Below, piece after piece: positions 19,301-26,765 of a DNA stretch of 64,000 bases. Every line of letters starts with the position of its first letter. Within the stretch, counting starts at the first letter, position 1. Source of the DNA: Endobacterium cereale. GTDB taxonomy: Bacteria > Pseudomonadota > Alphaproteobacteria > Rhizobiales > Rhizobiaceae. The stretch is taken from contig NZ_WIXI01000044.1 in the NCBI RefSeq assembly GCF_009617585.1, forward strand, positions 124,001 through 188,000, read 5' to 3'. The translations under genes and the position numbers were made by a program. Under the pieces are notes generated by a model. The model was not told the DNA's origin. It did not search any database and saw nothing but the letters and a program-made list of their open reading frames with translations.

Positions 19301-19483
19301 GTCGGCGGCCTCGGCATGGCGACGCTGGTGACACTCTACATCACCCCGGTTGCCTATCTTCTGCTGGCCCGCTTCGGCAAGCCGCATGCCCAGGAAGCGC
19401 AGCGTCTGCATGACGAACTGGCGCTGGCCCACGGTCGTGCCGCCAATGCGCCGAAGGAGCGTCCGCTGCAGGCGGCCGAATGA
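16307..19483 (+). CDS. RND (HAE1-type) multidrug efflux permease
   Basis: A proton-driven inner-membrane pump of 1058 aa, the normal size for the AcrB/MexB-like HAE1 family. A first membrane helix (RRPVLAAVLNTLLVVAG) is followed by the large periplasmic porter domain, TM2-6 and a second repeat of the same layout. The proton-relay aspartates are D416 and D417 in LVVDDAIVVLENI. The second half contains MAKNGILIVEFANHLRD, typical of TM10-11. It is translationally coupled to the upstream adaptor. Drug, solvent or detergent specificity cannot be inferred. Confidence 0.94.
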   Translation: MSINDETENRSGHEKSANSQKTFTALFVRRPVLAAVLNTLLVVAGLAALVGIEVRELPDVDQPVISVRTTYDGASAQTMDQEVTDIIEGAVARVSGLKTISSISDFGQSRVTLEFSDTADLAVAANDVRDALGRVTNQLPEDADEPRIIKADSDSQPIMRLAVTSTTLSMEDLTLLVENEISDRLAAVDGVADVELYGDQEKVFRVDVDQEALAGRGLTIADLSASLSTAALDVPAGSLESSTQDIIVRATANLTKPEDFENILIGDNVRLRDVATVMLGPDDGTTALRSNSVPGIGLGVLRQAQSNTLSISEGVKKAVAALQPNLPEGTRIAITSDDAVFIEGALHEVEIALGLSSLIVVVVIYLFLRDWKATLIPALTIPVALIGTLVAIYMVGFSINILTLLAIVLATGLVVDDAIVVLENIVRRRAEGMGPRAAAVLGTQEVFFAVLATTATLAAVFIPLSFLPGQMGGLFREFGFVLAFAVGLSSITALTLCPMMASRMLTKPMREDHGMLGRFGGFLSSLYTRSLSACLNAPLAVIIVGLLIAGVAYTMFGRVHSELTPQEDRAMVMLRATAPEGVSLDYTRDKLQLIEEKLQPLRDSGEIQNIFSISGQGGASNSGFMVLTLAPWGERERSQAQIVKDINAAVSTVPALRGNAVQQNSLRIRGAGNGLQMAMVGTDHEALTEASIKLVEALRQTNLFDTPRLNDEPNQAQIFVTVNRERASDLGIDIKALGTSIQSLLEGRSVVDVFVDGEAIPVKLKSTTRPIDDPTDLENIFLKTKDGRMVPMSTVATLEERAVSPSLRREQQLAAVSFSAGLKDGVSLGQAVQVATQLAEPLMPQGSRLIPLAEAATLQENSSGMALTFGFAIAIIFLVLAAQFESVLSSIIIMSTVPLGLACAVFALVLTGSSLNVYSQIGLVLLIGVMAKNGILIVEFANHLRDAGASCREAIEKACSIRLRPVMMTMIAAVLGGVPLVLAQGAGAEARIALGWVIVGGLGMATLVTLYITPVAYLLLARFGKPHAQEAQRLHDELALAHGRAANAPKERPLQAAE

Positions 19484-19588
19484 CAGGCGACCGAGCAAGT
19501 ATCGGATCCATATGGTGCATATTGCTTTTTTAGCGGTTTGCGCCATGTTGGGCTGTGCAAGGCAGTCCGGCAAAAGGTTGAGTAGACG

Positions 19589-21580
19589 GTGACATCTGAG
19601 CGTGACGACACCCGACGGCTGGAAGCGCTTGCCCTTTACGAGATCATGGATACGCCGCCGGAGCCGGAATTCGATGATATCGTCCTGCTTGCCTCGGAAA
19701 TCTGCCAGACACCGGTATCTCTCGTCAGTCTTGTCGAGACCGAGCGGCAATGGTTCAAGGCGCGTATCGGTTTCGAGCAGTGTGAGACGCCGATCGGACA
19801 ATCGGTCTGTGCACATTCCCTCACCAGCAGCGACCTGCTCGTTATTCCGGATTTGAGCGCTGATGTCCGCACGCGTGACAACCGTCTCGTCACCCACGAT
19901 CCGTTCATCCGCTTTTATGCGGGAGCGCCGCTGATCTCGCCGGAGGGCGTGGCGATCGGAACCCTGTGCGTGATCGACAAGGTGGCGCGGCCGGATGGAC
20001 TGAACGATACGCAGCGCCGTTCGTTGGCCGCCTTGGCGCGGCAGGTGGTCGTTCTTCTGGAAATGCGGCGTATTTCCAGCCGCAAGGATGATCTGTTCCG
20101 TCGCCAGAAGCGCATTAGCTCGGAAGTTCGCGCCATTGCGGCCAGCAGCATCGCCGCGCAGGAAGCGGGCGGTATCGGCACGTTCGATATCGATGTTGCT
20201 TCAGGCCGCATGAAAATTTCGGCGGAAGGCTGCCGCATCTTTCATTTGCCTATTCAGGACGAATATCCGGCCAACGTCATTTACGATTTCATCCTGCCAC
20301 AAGACCGCCATCTACCTTCCGCTGACAGGACGCGGATGGACGGCACGGCATCGCTTGAGACCGAATACCGAATTCATACGCCGCAAGGCGCTATCCGCTG
20401 GATTTCGCGCCGCGCCTCTTTCCATCGTGACGCTGAAGGCCGTGCGATGCGTATGGTCGGCACCCTCAAGGATGTGACCGAGGAGCGCAATGCGCATGCG
20501 CGGATGCAGGCGCTGATCAGGCTGGGCGACGTTCTGCGCGATACTGACGATGTCCAGCAAGCAGCTTTTGATGCAGCCGAACTGATGGCAGAGGCACTCG
20601 GCGCCACCCGTGCCGGTTTCGGCATGGTCGATCCCGTCGCAGAAACCGTGCTGATGCACCGCGACTGGCGCGCACCGGGTGTCGCCACGCTGGAAGGCCT
20701 GCATCATTTTCGTGATTACGGATCCTTTATCGAGGACCTGCGCCGTGGTGAGACCGTTCTGATTGGCGATGTCACCACGGATCCGCGCACGCGCGACCAA
20801 TTTCAGACGCTGCTTGATATCGGCATCCGGGTACTGGTCAACGTGCCGGTCTTCGACAAGGGCCAGTTCAATCTCGTGGTGTTCGTGCATTCTAACGAGC
20901 CGCGTCAATGGTCCGATGCCGAACTGGATTTCATTCGCAGTGTTGGCGACCGTCTGCAGTCGGCGATTGGCCGGCTGCTGGCGGAGATGGATCAGGATAT
21001 CCTCAACCGCGAACTCAGCCACCGGCTGAAGAACACGCTGTCGATCGTGCAGGCGATCGCCACCCAGACCCTGCGCGCTGTCCAGAACCGCGGTCCGATC
21101 GAATCCTTCGAGAAGCGGCTTCAGGCGTTGAGTTCGGCCCATGATGTGCTGATCCACCGCAATTGGACAGGCGCTTCCATAAAGGATCTGGTTTCGGATA
21201 CGCTGGATCGGATCGGCATGCTGGAACGGGCCGACGTTTCCGGACCAGCCATCTTCATCGGCCCGAAGGCGACGCAGTCTGTCATGCTGCTACTGCACGA
21301 ATTGGCGACCAATGCGGTGAAATATGGTAGCCTTTCGAACGAAACGGGGAAGGTGGCCGTCAAATGGGACATCAGCGGCCCTGCTGATAACCCGCAACTA
21401 TCCTTCTCCTGGCAGGAGGCAGGGGGGCCGCCGGTGACGGAACCGACACAGCGTGGTTTCGGTTCACGTCTCATTCGCATGGGGCTTCTGGGAACCGGAG
21501 ACGTCGACATCCGTTATGACGCACCGGGAATCATGATAGTGATGCGCGCGTCGCTCTCACATTTGCAGGAAGCCGGCTGA
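19589..21580 (+). CDS. HWE-family sensor histidine kinase with GAF-PAS-GAF input
   Basis: A soluble 663-aa kinase. A GAF domain (about residues 20-160, containing GQSVCAHSL and GTLCVIDK) is followed by a PAS fold (about 185-300) and a second GAF-like domain (about 310-455). The HWE kinase core follows: phospho-acceptor H478 in LSHRLKNTLSIVQAIA, the N-box HELATNAVKYGSLS, then WDI and SWQEAGGPPV and the G-rich GFGSRLI. No transmembrane segment is visible, so the signal is cytoplasmic; the PAS sequence does not show the LOV flavin cysteine motif. Translation starts at GTG 19589. The response regulator starts 2 bases after its stop. Confidence 0.9.
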   Translation: MTSERDDTRRLEALALYEIMDTPPEPEFDDIVLLASEICQTPVSLVSLVETERQWFKARIGFEQCETPIGQSVCAHSLTSSDLLVIPDLSADVRTRDNRLVTHDPFIRFYAGAPLISPEGVAIGTLCVIDKVARPDGLNDTQRRSLAALARQVVVLLEMRRISSRKDDLFRRQKRISSEVRAIAASSIAAQEAGGIGTFDIDVASGRMKISAEGCRIFHLPIQDEYPANVIYDFILPQDRHLPSADRTRMDGTASLETEYRIHTPQGAIRWISRRASFHRDAEGRAMRMVGTLKDVTEERNAHARMQALIRLGDVLRDTDDVQQAAFDAAELMAEALGATRAGFGMVDPVAETVLMHRDWRAPGVATLEGLHHFRDYGSFIEDLRRGETVLIGDVTTDPRTRDQFQTLLDIGIRVLVNVPVFDKGQFNLVVFVHSNEPRQWSDAELDFIRSVGDRLQSAIGRLLAEMDQDILNRELSHRLKNTLSIVQAIATQTLRAVQNRGPIESFEKRLQALSSAHDVLIHRNWTGASIKDLVSDTLDRIGMLERADVSGPAIFIGPKATQSVMLLLHELATNAVKYGSLSNETGKVAVKWDISGPADNPQLSFSWQEAGGPPVTEPTQRGFGSRLIRMGLLGTGDVDIRYDAPGIMIVMRASLSHLQEAG

Positions 21581-21582
21581 AA

Positions 21583-21972
21583 ATGGGTCAATCACAGATG
21601 TTTGCCAAGCCTACGGTTCTTGTCGTGGAAGACGAACCGCTTTTGCGCATGATGGCGGTCGATCTGGTCGAAGACGCCGGTTTCGAGGCGCTTGAAGCCG
21701 CGAATGCCGATGAAGCGATCAAGATTCTCGAATGTCGCAGCGATATCTGTGTCGTGTTCACGGATATCGATATGCCGGGCAGTATGGATGGCCTTCTTCT
21801 CGCCGCTGCCGTGCGCGATCGCTGGCCGCCTATCGAGATCATCCTCACATCCGGACATGTGCATATCAGTGAAGTCGAGGTTCCGCACGGCGGCGTGTTC
21901 TTCTCCAAGCCTTATGATCACTCGGCTCTCACGCGCACGCTGCAATCCATGGCGAGCGGTTCCGGGCATTGA
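21583..21972 (+). CDS. Single-domain response regulator
   Basis: A 129-aa receiver domain with no output domain. The acidic pocket is VVEDEP, the phospho-acceptor is D61 in FTDIDMPG, and the conserved Lys is in FFSKPYD. Located 2 bases after the HWE kinase stop, it is the obvious partner. Single-domain receivers paired with HWE kinases act as phosphate sinks or relay components in alphaproteobacteria; which applies here is unknown. Confidence 0.92.
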   Translation: MGQSQMFAKPTVLVVEDEPLLRMMAVDLVEDAGFEALEAANADEAIKILECRSDICVVFTDIDMPGSMDGLLLAAAVRDRWPPIEIILTSGHVHISEVEVPHGGVFFSKPYDHSALTRTLQSMASGSGH

Positions 21973-21981
21973 TCGCAGATG

Positions 21982-22007
21982 ACCGGCCGCAATCGCTCAC
22001 GGCCGGT
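21982..22007. terminator. Hairpin between convergent response regulator and ridA genes
   Basis: A perfect 8-bp GC stem, ACCGGCCG (21982-21989) with CGGCCGGT (22000-22007), has a 10-base loop. It lies between two convergent genes and probably terminates one or both. No long T-run. Confidence 0.5.
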
Positions 22008-22027
22008 ATGAAACGACATCTTGCGTT

Positions 22028-22417
22028 TTACGGAATACGCGCGATCACCTTGATCTCGAAATCGAAACCGGCAAGCCAGTTAATACCGACTGCCGTCCAT
22101 GTCGGGTAGGGCTTTTCGGCGAACATCTCTGATTTGACTTTCATAACCGTATCGAACTGCGCCTTCGGATCGGTGTGGAATGTGGTGACGTCGATGACAT
22201 CATCCAGCGTCGCACCCGCAGCCTTGAGAACGGCGATCAGATTGCTGAATGCGAGGCGTACCTGTGCCTCGAAATCCGGCTCCGGCGATCCGTCTTCCCG
22301 GCTTCCCACCTGTCCGGAAACGAACAGAAGTTCGCCCGAACGCACGGCGGCCGAATAACCATGTTCTTCATAAAGGGCATGCCGGCCCTCGGGAAAGATT
22401 GCTTCGCGTTTCGTCAT
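22028..22417 (-). CDS. RidA/YjgF family protein
   Basis: A 129-aa protein of the RidA/YER057c/UK114 family. Members deaminate reactive enamine/imine intermediates released by PLP enzymes, or act as related lyases. Family sequence includes LLFVSGQVG, VRLAFSNLIAVLKAAGATLDDVIDVTTF and YPTWTAVGINWLAGFDFEIKV. The RidA catalytic arginine is normally in a C-terminal 'R-x-x-V/C-x-E' type motif; here the tail is IKVIARIP, so this is more likely a Rid2/Rid-other subgroup. It is transcribed away from the tetR gene at 22578 across a repeated operator. Confidence 0.85.
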   Translation of the reverse strand: MTKREAIFPEGRHALYEEHGYSAAVRSGELLFVSGQVGSREDGSPEPDFEAQVRLAFSNLIAVLKAAGATLDDVIDVTTFHTDPKAQFDTVMKVKSEMFAEKPYPTWTAVGINWLAGFDFEIKVIARIP

Positions 22418-22473
22418 AACACTTGCCTTTCTTGGGTTTCATTTGCGCCGCCGCTCCATGCTGCCGGCACTTC

Positions 22474-22558
22474 ACGATGCGTTTATGTTTTGATATACGA
22501 CGCGTATATTTATCTAGTGGAATACGGCGCGTATGTCAATTCCAAATACGTTGCGTAT
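22474..22558. promoter_or_regulatory. Operator array: three perfect ATACG-N3-CGTAT palindromes
   Basis: Perfect 13-bp inverted repeats ATACG-N3-CGTAT lie at 22495-22507, 22522-22534 and 22546-22558. A degenerate fourth core, ACG-ATG-CGT, lies at 22474-22482. Core spacings are about 23, 27 and 24 bases, slightly over two helical turns. They fill the gap between divergent ridA and tetR and end 19 bases before the tetR GTG. The likeliest binder is the adjacent TetR protein, repressing itself and ridA. Confidence 0.8.
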
Positions 22559-22577
22559 GTGAAGTTGGAGGTCTGCT

Positions 22578-23171
22578 GTGGCGAAAACCCGTGCTGAAAC
22601 CATGGAAGAAAATCGCGCGAAACTGATTGCGGCGGCACGCAAGGCGTTCGCCGAAAAGGGATATTCCGCCGCCTCGATGGATGATCTGACGGCGGACGCG
22701 GGTCTGACGCGCGGCGCGCTCTATTCCAATTTCGGTGACAAGCGCGGACTGCTTGCCGCTGTCGTGCACCAGATCGATGGCGAGATGGCGGCCCGCGCTG
22801 AAGCGATCGGCGCGAAATGCGACGATCTGTGGGAAGGGCTGCAGCAGCAGGCAGCCGCCTATATCGAGATGGCGCTTGTTCCGGAAGTTCAGCGTATCGT
22901 GCTGCTCGATGGCCCGGCTGTGCTCGGCGATCCGTCACAGTGGCCCAGCCAGAACAGCTGCCTTCAGGAAACCATGCAGGCGGTGCGAAAACTGAACGAG
23001 GCGGGTCGTCTGAAACCCTGCGATACCGAAGCCGCCGGTCGGCTTTTGTGTGGTGCTGCCCTTAACGCTGCGCTTTGGGTGGCGGCGAGCGATGATCCGA
23101 AGACTGTGCTGCCGAAGGCGATCGAGGCATTTCGGTTGATGGCTGAAGGGTTTTTGGCAAAACGGCCGTAA
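22578..23171 (+). CDS. TetR/AcrR family transcriptional regulator
   Basis: A 197-aa repressor-type protein. The N-terminal helix-turn-helix (about residues 10-56) reads AAARKAFAEKGYSAASMDDL...GLTRGALYSNFGDKRGL, the canonical TetR pattern. The C-terminal ligand/dimer domain (about 75-190) is family-typical but not informative on ligand. It starts with GTG at 22578 behind a good GGAGG site. It is divergent from ridA, and the intergenic array of ATACG-N3-CGTAT repeats is its probable operator. Possible targets in the window are only itself and ridA. Confidence 0.92.
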   Translation: MAKTRAETMEENRAKLIAAARKAFAEKGYSAASMDDLTADAGLTRGALYSNFGDKRGLLAAVVHQIDGEMAARAEAIGAKCDDLWEGLQQQAAAYIEMALVPEVQRIVLLDGPAVLGDPSQWPSQNSCLQETMQAVRKLNEAGRLKPCDTEAAGRLLCGAALNAALWVAASDDPKTVLPKAIEAFRLMAEGFLAKRP

Positions 23172-23337
23172 GCGATAACGAAGCCGTTATCTGAAATCCC
23201 GCCAATCCGCCGTTTTCCGTGGAAAATCATCGGCCAATGCACTATCTTTCGGCGCATGGCGTGTGCTGCGTGCGCTGCGGGTTCCCCCGAAATCGACGGA
23301 GGCTGATTTCAACCTTCCAACGAGGGAGCGATAACCC
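23172..23337 (+). promoter_or_regulatory. nhaA upstream region with potential leader structure
   Basis: A 166-base gap upstream of nhaA. It holds an inverted repeat GAAATC (23289-23294) / GATTTC (23305-23310) enclosing GACGGAGGCT, and GC-rich segments around 23252-23285 that could pair. Lithium/sodium-type leader RNAs (nhaA-I/II) are known before nhaA in some bacteria. I could not match their consensus from memory, so this is only noted as a candidate leader. Confidence 0.25.
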
Positions 23338-24522
23338 GTGTCTTCGACCATTTCCAAGGGCCGTATCCGGTCCACACTGCGCAACTTTCTCGACAATGAG
23401 GCCGCAGGTGGCCTCGTGCTCATGGCCATGGCGGCGCTCGCCATCATCGTTGCCAATTCGCCGTTGGCGGAACCGTATTTCCACGCCCTGCATATCTATA
23501 TCGGCCCGCTCAGCCTGCAGCACTGGATCAACGACGCGCTGATGGCGGTGTTCTTCCTTGTCGTGGGCCTCGAGATCAAGCGCGAGATGCTGGATGGCCA
23601 ACTGTCCACATGGAGCCGGCGCATTCTGCCGGGCGCCGCGGCCGCAGGCGGCATGCTGTTTCCGGCGCTGTTCTACGTTGCCTTCAACTGGAACGATCCG
23701 ACGGCTTTGCGTGGCTGGGCGGTCCCGACAGCCACCGATATTGCCTTCGCGCTCGGTGTCATTTCGCTGCTCGGTAGCCGCGTTCCGGCGTCGCTGAAAA
23801 TCTTTCTGGCAGCACTCGCCATCATCGACGATCTCGGTGCGGTCATCGTCATCGCCGTTTTCTATACGGCGGACCTGAACATTCTGGCCTTGGCTGGCGC
23901 GGCGGCGGTTCTGGCTGTTCTCTTCGCGTTAAACCGGATGAAGGTTATGGCCCTGTGGCCGTATCTGGCGCTCGGTGTGGTGTTGTGGATTCTTGTTTTT
24001 GCGTCCGGCGTACATGCAACGTTGGCCGGCGTGCTTCTGGCCCTCACAATCCCGCTGAAGCCGACACCCGGCACGCCGGAAGCCTCGCACGACGAATCGC
24101 CGCTACACAAGCTTGAGCATCTGCTGCACAAGCCGGTTGCCTTCATCGTTGTGCCGATATTCGGCTTTGCCAATGCCGGCGTATCGCTGTCGGGTGTATC
24201 GATGGCGCTGTTTTCCGAGCCGCTCACCATGGGTGTCGCGGTCGGCCTTCTCGCCGGCAAGCTGGTCGGCGTTATGGGCACGGTTGCGGTTCTGGTGAAA
24301 CTCGGTGTGGCGCACCTGCCGGCCAAGGCCACGTGGGGCCAGATGGCGGGCACCGCTTTCCTCTGCGGTATCGGTTTCACCATGTCGCTGTTCATCGGCC
24401 TTCTCGCCTTTGATGACCCTGCCGTGCAGGACCACGTGAAGATCGGTATCTTGCTGGGCTCGGTCGTGGCCGGTATCCTTGGCGCAATGCTGCTGATTAT
24501 TTTCGGACGGCGTGCAGCGTAA
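23338..24522 (+). CDS. nhaA: Na+/H+ antiporter NhaA
   Basis: An inner-membrane electrogenic antiporter that expels sodium (or lithium) using the proton gradient, important for pH and salt homeostasis. The 394-aa length and the whole sequence match the family: [38 protein letters not shown], the tandem transport aspartates D164-D165 in [16 protein letters not shown], and [15 protein letters not shown] near the C-terminus. It starts with GTG 23338 behind GAGGGAG. A long inverted repeat follows the stop codon. Confidence 0.96.
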   Translation: MSSTISKGRIRSTLRNFLDNEAAGGLVLMAMAALAIIVANSPLAEPYFHALHIYIGPLSLQHWINDALMAVFFLVVGLEIKREMLDGQLSTWSRRILPGAAAAGGMLFPALFYVAFNWNDPTALRGWAVPTATDIAFALGVISLLGSRVPASLKIFLAALAIIDDLGAVIVIAVFYTADLNILALAGAAAVLAVLFALNRMKVMALWPYLALGVVLWILVFASGVHATLAGVLLALTIPLKPTPGTPEASHDESPLHKLEHLLHKPVAFIVVPIFGFANAGVSLSGVSMALFSEPLTMGVAVGLLAGKLVGVMGTVAVLVKLGVAHLPAKATWGQMAGTAFLCGIGFTMSLFIGLLAFDDPAVQDHVKIGILLGSVVAGILGAMLLIIFGRRAA

Positions 24523-24535
24523 GCCGTTGAACGAC

Positions 24536-24578
24536 GAGAGACGGCTTAAAGCCTCCGCCATGAAGCGCGCCGTCTCTC
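24536..24578 (+). terminator. Inverted repeat after nhaA, probable terminator
   Basis: GAGAGACGGC (24536-24545) pairs with GCCGTCTCTC (24569-24578), a perfect 10-bp stem; further flanking complementarity (ACGAC / GTCGT) extends it. It begins about 14 bases after the nhaA stop. The loop is long and no T-run follows. Confidence 0.45.
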
Positions 24579-25284
24579 TCCTGCGTCGTTCCAGCCTTGT
24601 GCCGGCGCGGGAGCCGATGCAGTCACGCGAAAAGAGAGTTTTGCGACCACCCACGCTCGTGTTTGTATCCTCACGGCAAGCCCGAGGATACAAACACCGC
24701 CCTCCAACAATGACTGGTCCCCATAACTCCACGAATTGACGAAAATCCCTGGACGTTTTGTTGGGGATATCAATACGTTGACTCCGATTTCATCCTCGTA
24801 TCTGGGACCCGTGCGATGCTTCGCGTGTTCCATCGCTGATACACCGGGAGGTGGCCCGGGGAAGTAGAGCCGGTGCTGGTGTGGGAGAAACGCGTAGGTC
24901 TTCAATCTCGGGGTTCTCGGAAACTGGTTCCCTGTGGCGACTCGGGAGAAATGTTGAGGGCGTTACACCTCACAATGTCTCGGAAGCCTGACAAAGAGCG
25001 CCGGACGTGTGTGTGCGGTACACAAGACCGCCGGTCGGTGGCAAATCACCGGGATGGCTTTCTCAGACGAACCGAAGTCGCGGGCAAAAACCGCCGGACG
25101 GGGTAGTGAGAGGTGTCACTTGTTACTAACTATGCGAGGCAGCTTTCAGTGCCTGAACGCATGACCCGCAAAAGCATCGAGGAAAATAAAAAATCCAAGT
25201 TCGCCAAGCGATGACTTTGCCTGCTTCAAACTGGACAAAGACCGACCGCTCCCATACCACAAGGGTGAGGGCGATCTGGCCCGG
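24579..25284. other. 700-base non-coding block with strong hairpins, unidentified
   Basis: No convincing coding frame exists on either strand between the nhaA hairpin and the FAD oxidase. A perfect 12-bp hairpin, GTTTGTATCCTC (24661-24672) with GAGGATACAAAC (24684-24695), lies near the start. From about 24,800 to 25,130 the DNA is rich in short complementary segments, such as GAGG/CCTC around 24954-24971 and repeated CGCCGG. It looks like a structured RNA or a decayed retroelement such as a group II intron, but I could not find a catalytic domain V. At 25161-25214 an ATG opens MTRKSIEENKKSKFAKR, and a shifted frame continues as DFACFKLDKDRPLPYHKGEG directly into the next gene, suggesting a broken small ORF. 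Confidence 0.4.
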
Positions 25285-26721
25285 ATGAAACGGGAATTTT
25301 GGAAGATGGCCATCAAGGACGTTCGACAGGGCAAGCGCAACGAGCAGGGCATCTCCGCCGTACTCGATATTTTAAAGCAGGCCTTTGGTGAGCGTTTTCA
25401 GACCGGCCAGTCGTTTCGCGAGCAGCATGCCCACACCACGACCTATCTACCGGCACAATTGCCGGATGGCGTCGTTTTTGCCGAGACCAGCGAGGATGTG
25501 AAACTGGTGGTGAAAACCTGCGCCGCCCACAAGGTGCCGGTCATCGCTTTCGGCACGGGTTCGTCGCTGGAAGGCCAGGTGAATGCCGCGCATGGCGGCA
25601 TTTCCCTCGATTTCAGCCGCATGAACAAGGTGCTCAGCGTCTCGCCCGAAGATCTAGATGTCACCGTCGAACCCGGCCTCACCCGTGAGGAGCTGAACGT
25701 TCATCTGCGCGATACCGGCCTGTTTTTCCCGATCGATCCTGGTGCAAACGCATCGATCGGCGGCATGACGGCTACGCGCGCCTCCGGCACCAATGCGGTG
25801 CGTTACGGCACGATGAAGGACAATGTTCTGGCGCTGACGGTGGTCACCGCCGATGGCGAGGAAATCCATGTCGGCACGCGCGCCAGAAAGTCGTCGGCCG
25901 GTTATGATCTGACCCGGCTTTACGTCGGTTCGGAAGGCACGCTCGGCATCATCACCTCGGTGACCTTGCGCCTGCAGGGCATTCCCGAAAAGATTGGCGG
26001 CGGTGTCTGCGCGTTTGAAACGGTGGAAGCCGCCTGCAGCGCCGTCATCATGACCATCCAGATGGGCATTCCTGTTGCCCGTATCGAACTTCTCGATGCC
26101 ATGCAGATCCGCGCCTGCAATGCCTATTCGGATCTTTCCTATCCGGAAAAACCGACGCTGTTTGTCGAATTCCACGGCACGGACGAAACCGTTGCACTGC
26201 AATCGGCGCAGTTCGCTGAAATCGCTGCGGAATTCGGCGGTGACGAATTCGTCTTTACCGCCAATGCCGAAGAACGCGCAAAGCTCTGGAAGGCCCGCCA
26301 CAACGCCTATTGGGCCGGCCGAGCTCTCGATCCGTCGCTCAGCGGTTTTTCCACCGATGTCTGCGTGCCGATCTCGCGTCTGGCCGAATGTGTGGCAGCA
26401 ACCCAGGCCGATATCGCCGAAGCCGGACTTCTGGCGCCGATCGTCGGGCATGCCGGCGACGGAAACTTTCATGTCCTGGTGATGTTCGATGACAAGGATC
26501 CGGCATCTGTTGCCAAGGTGGAAGCCTTCACCCATCGTCTGGGCAAGCGGGCGCTTGCCATGGATGGCACCTGCACCGGCGAACATGGTGTCGGGCAGGG
26601 CAAGGTGAGCCTTCTTGCCGAAGAGACCGGTCCGGCCCTGAGGCTGATGCAGACAATCAAGAAAAGCCTGGACCCGGACAACATCTTCAATCCCGGAAAA
26701 ATCTGGCATCCGGCGGACTGA
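25285..26721 (+). CDS. FAD-linked oxidase (D-lactate/glycolate dehydrogenase-like)
   Basis: A 478-aa flavoprotein of the GlcD/LDHD type, oxidising a 2-hydroxyacid such as D-lactate or glycolate. The N-terminal FAD-binding (PCMH) domain shows GTGSSLEGQV, DPGANASIGGMTATRASG and VGSEGTLGIITSVTLRL. The C-terminal oxidase domain shows GHAGDGNFHV and the hallmark TCTGEHGVGQGK, ending NPGKIWH. The first 22 residues (MKREFWKMAIKDVRQGKRNEQG) are unlike the family, whose members normally begin near ISAVLDILKQAFGERF. They may come from the broken ORF upstream. No other start codon is available, so the 5' end looks disturbed. Confidence 0.87.
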   Translation: MKREFWKMAIKDVRQGKRNEQGISAVLDILKQAFGERFQTGQSFREQHAHTTTYLPAQLPDGVVFAETSEDVKLVVKTCAAHKVPVIAFGTGSSLEGQVNAAHGGISLDFSRMNKVLSVSPEDLDVTVEPGLTREELNVHLRDTGLFFPIDPGANASIGGMTATRASGTNAVRYGTMKDNVLALTVVTADGEEIHVGTRARKSSAGYDLTRLYVGSEGTLGIITSVTLRLQGIPEKIGGGVCAFETVEAACSAVIMTIQMGIPVARIELLDAMQIRACNAYSDLSYPEKPTLFVEFHGTDETVALQSAQFAEIAAEFGGDEFVFTANAEERAKLWKARHNAYWAGRALDPSLSGFSTDVCVPISRLAECVAATQADIAEAGLLAPIVGHAGDGNFHVLVMFDDKDPASVAKVEAFTHRLGKRALAMDGTCTGEHGVGQGKVSLLAEETGPALRLMQTIKKSLDPDNIFNPGKIWHPAD

Positions 26722-26765
26722 CGGTCCGGCAACGGCAAAGCAGCATATAGGGGAGATGACAGGCA

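Noticed and set aside
22495..22558. CRISPR-like repeats
   Set aside because: The units are short 13-bp palindromes in a divergent promoter with no spacer-length regularity or cas genes; they are operator sites.
24800..25140. Group II intron
   Set aside because: The structured look and a GTGCG sequence at 24811 are suggestive, but no domain V (AGC triad with GAAA-capped hairpin) and no intron-encoded reverse transcriptase could be found on either strand.
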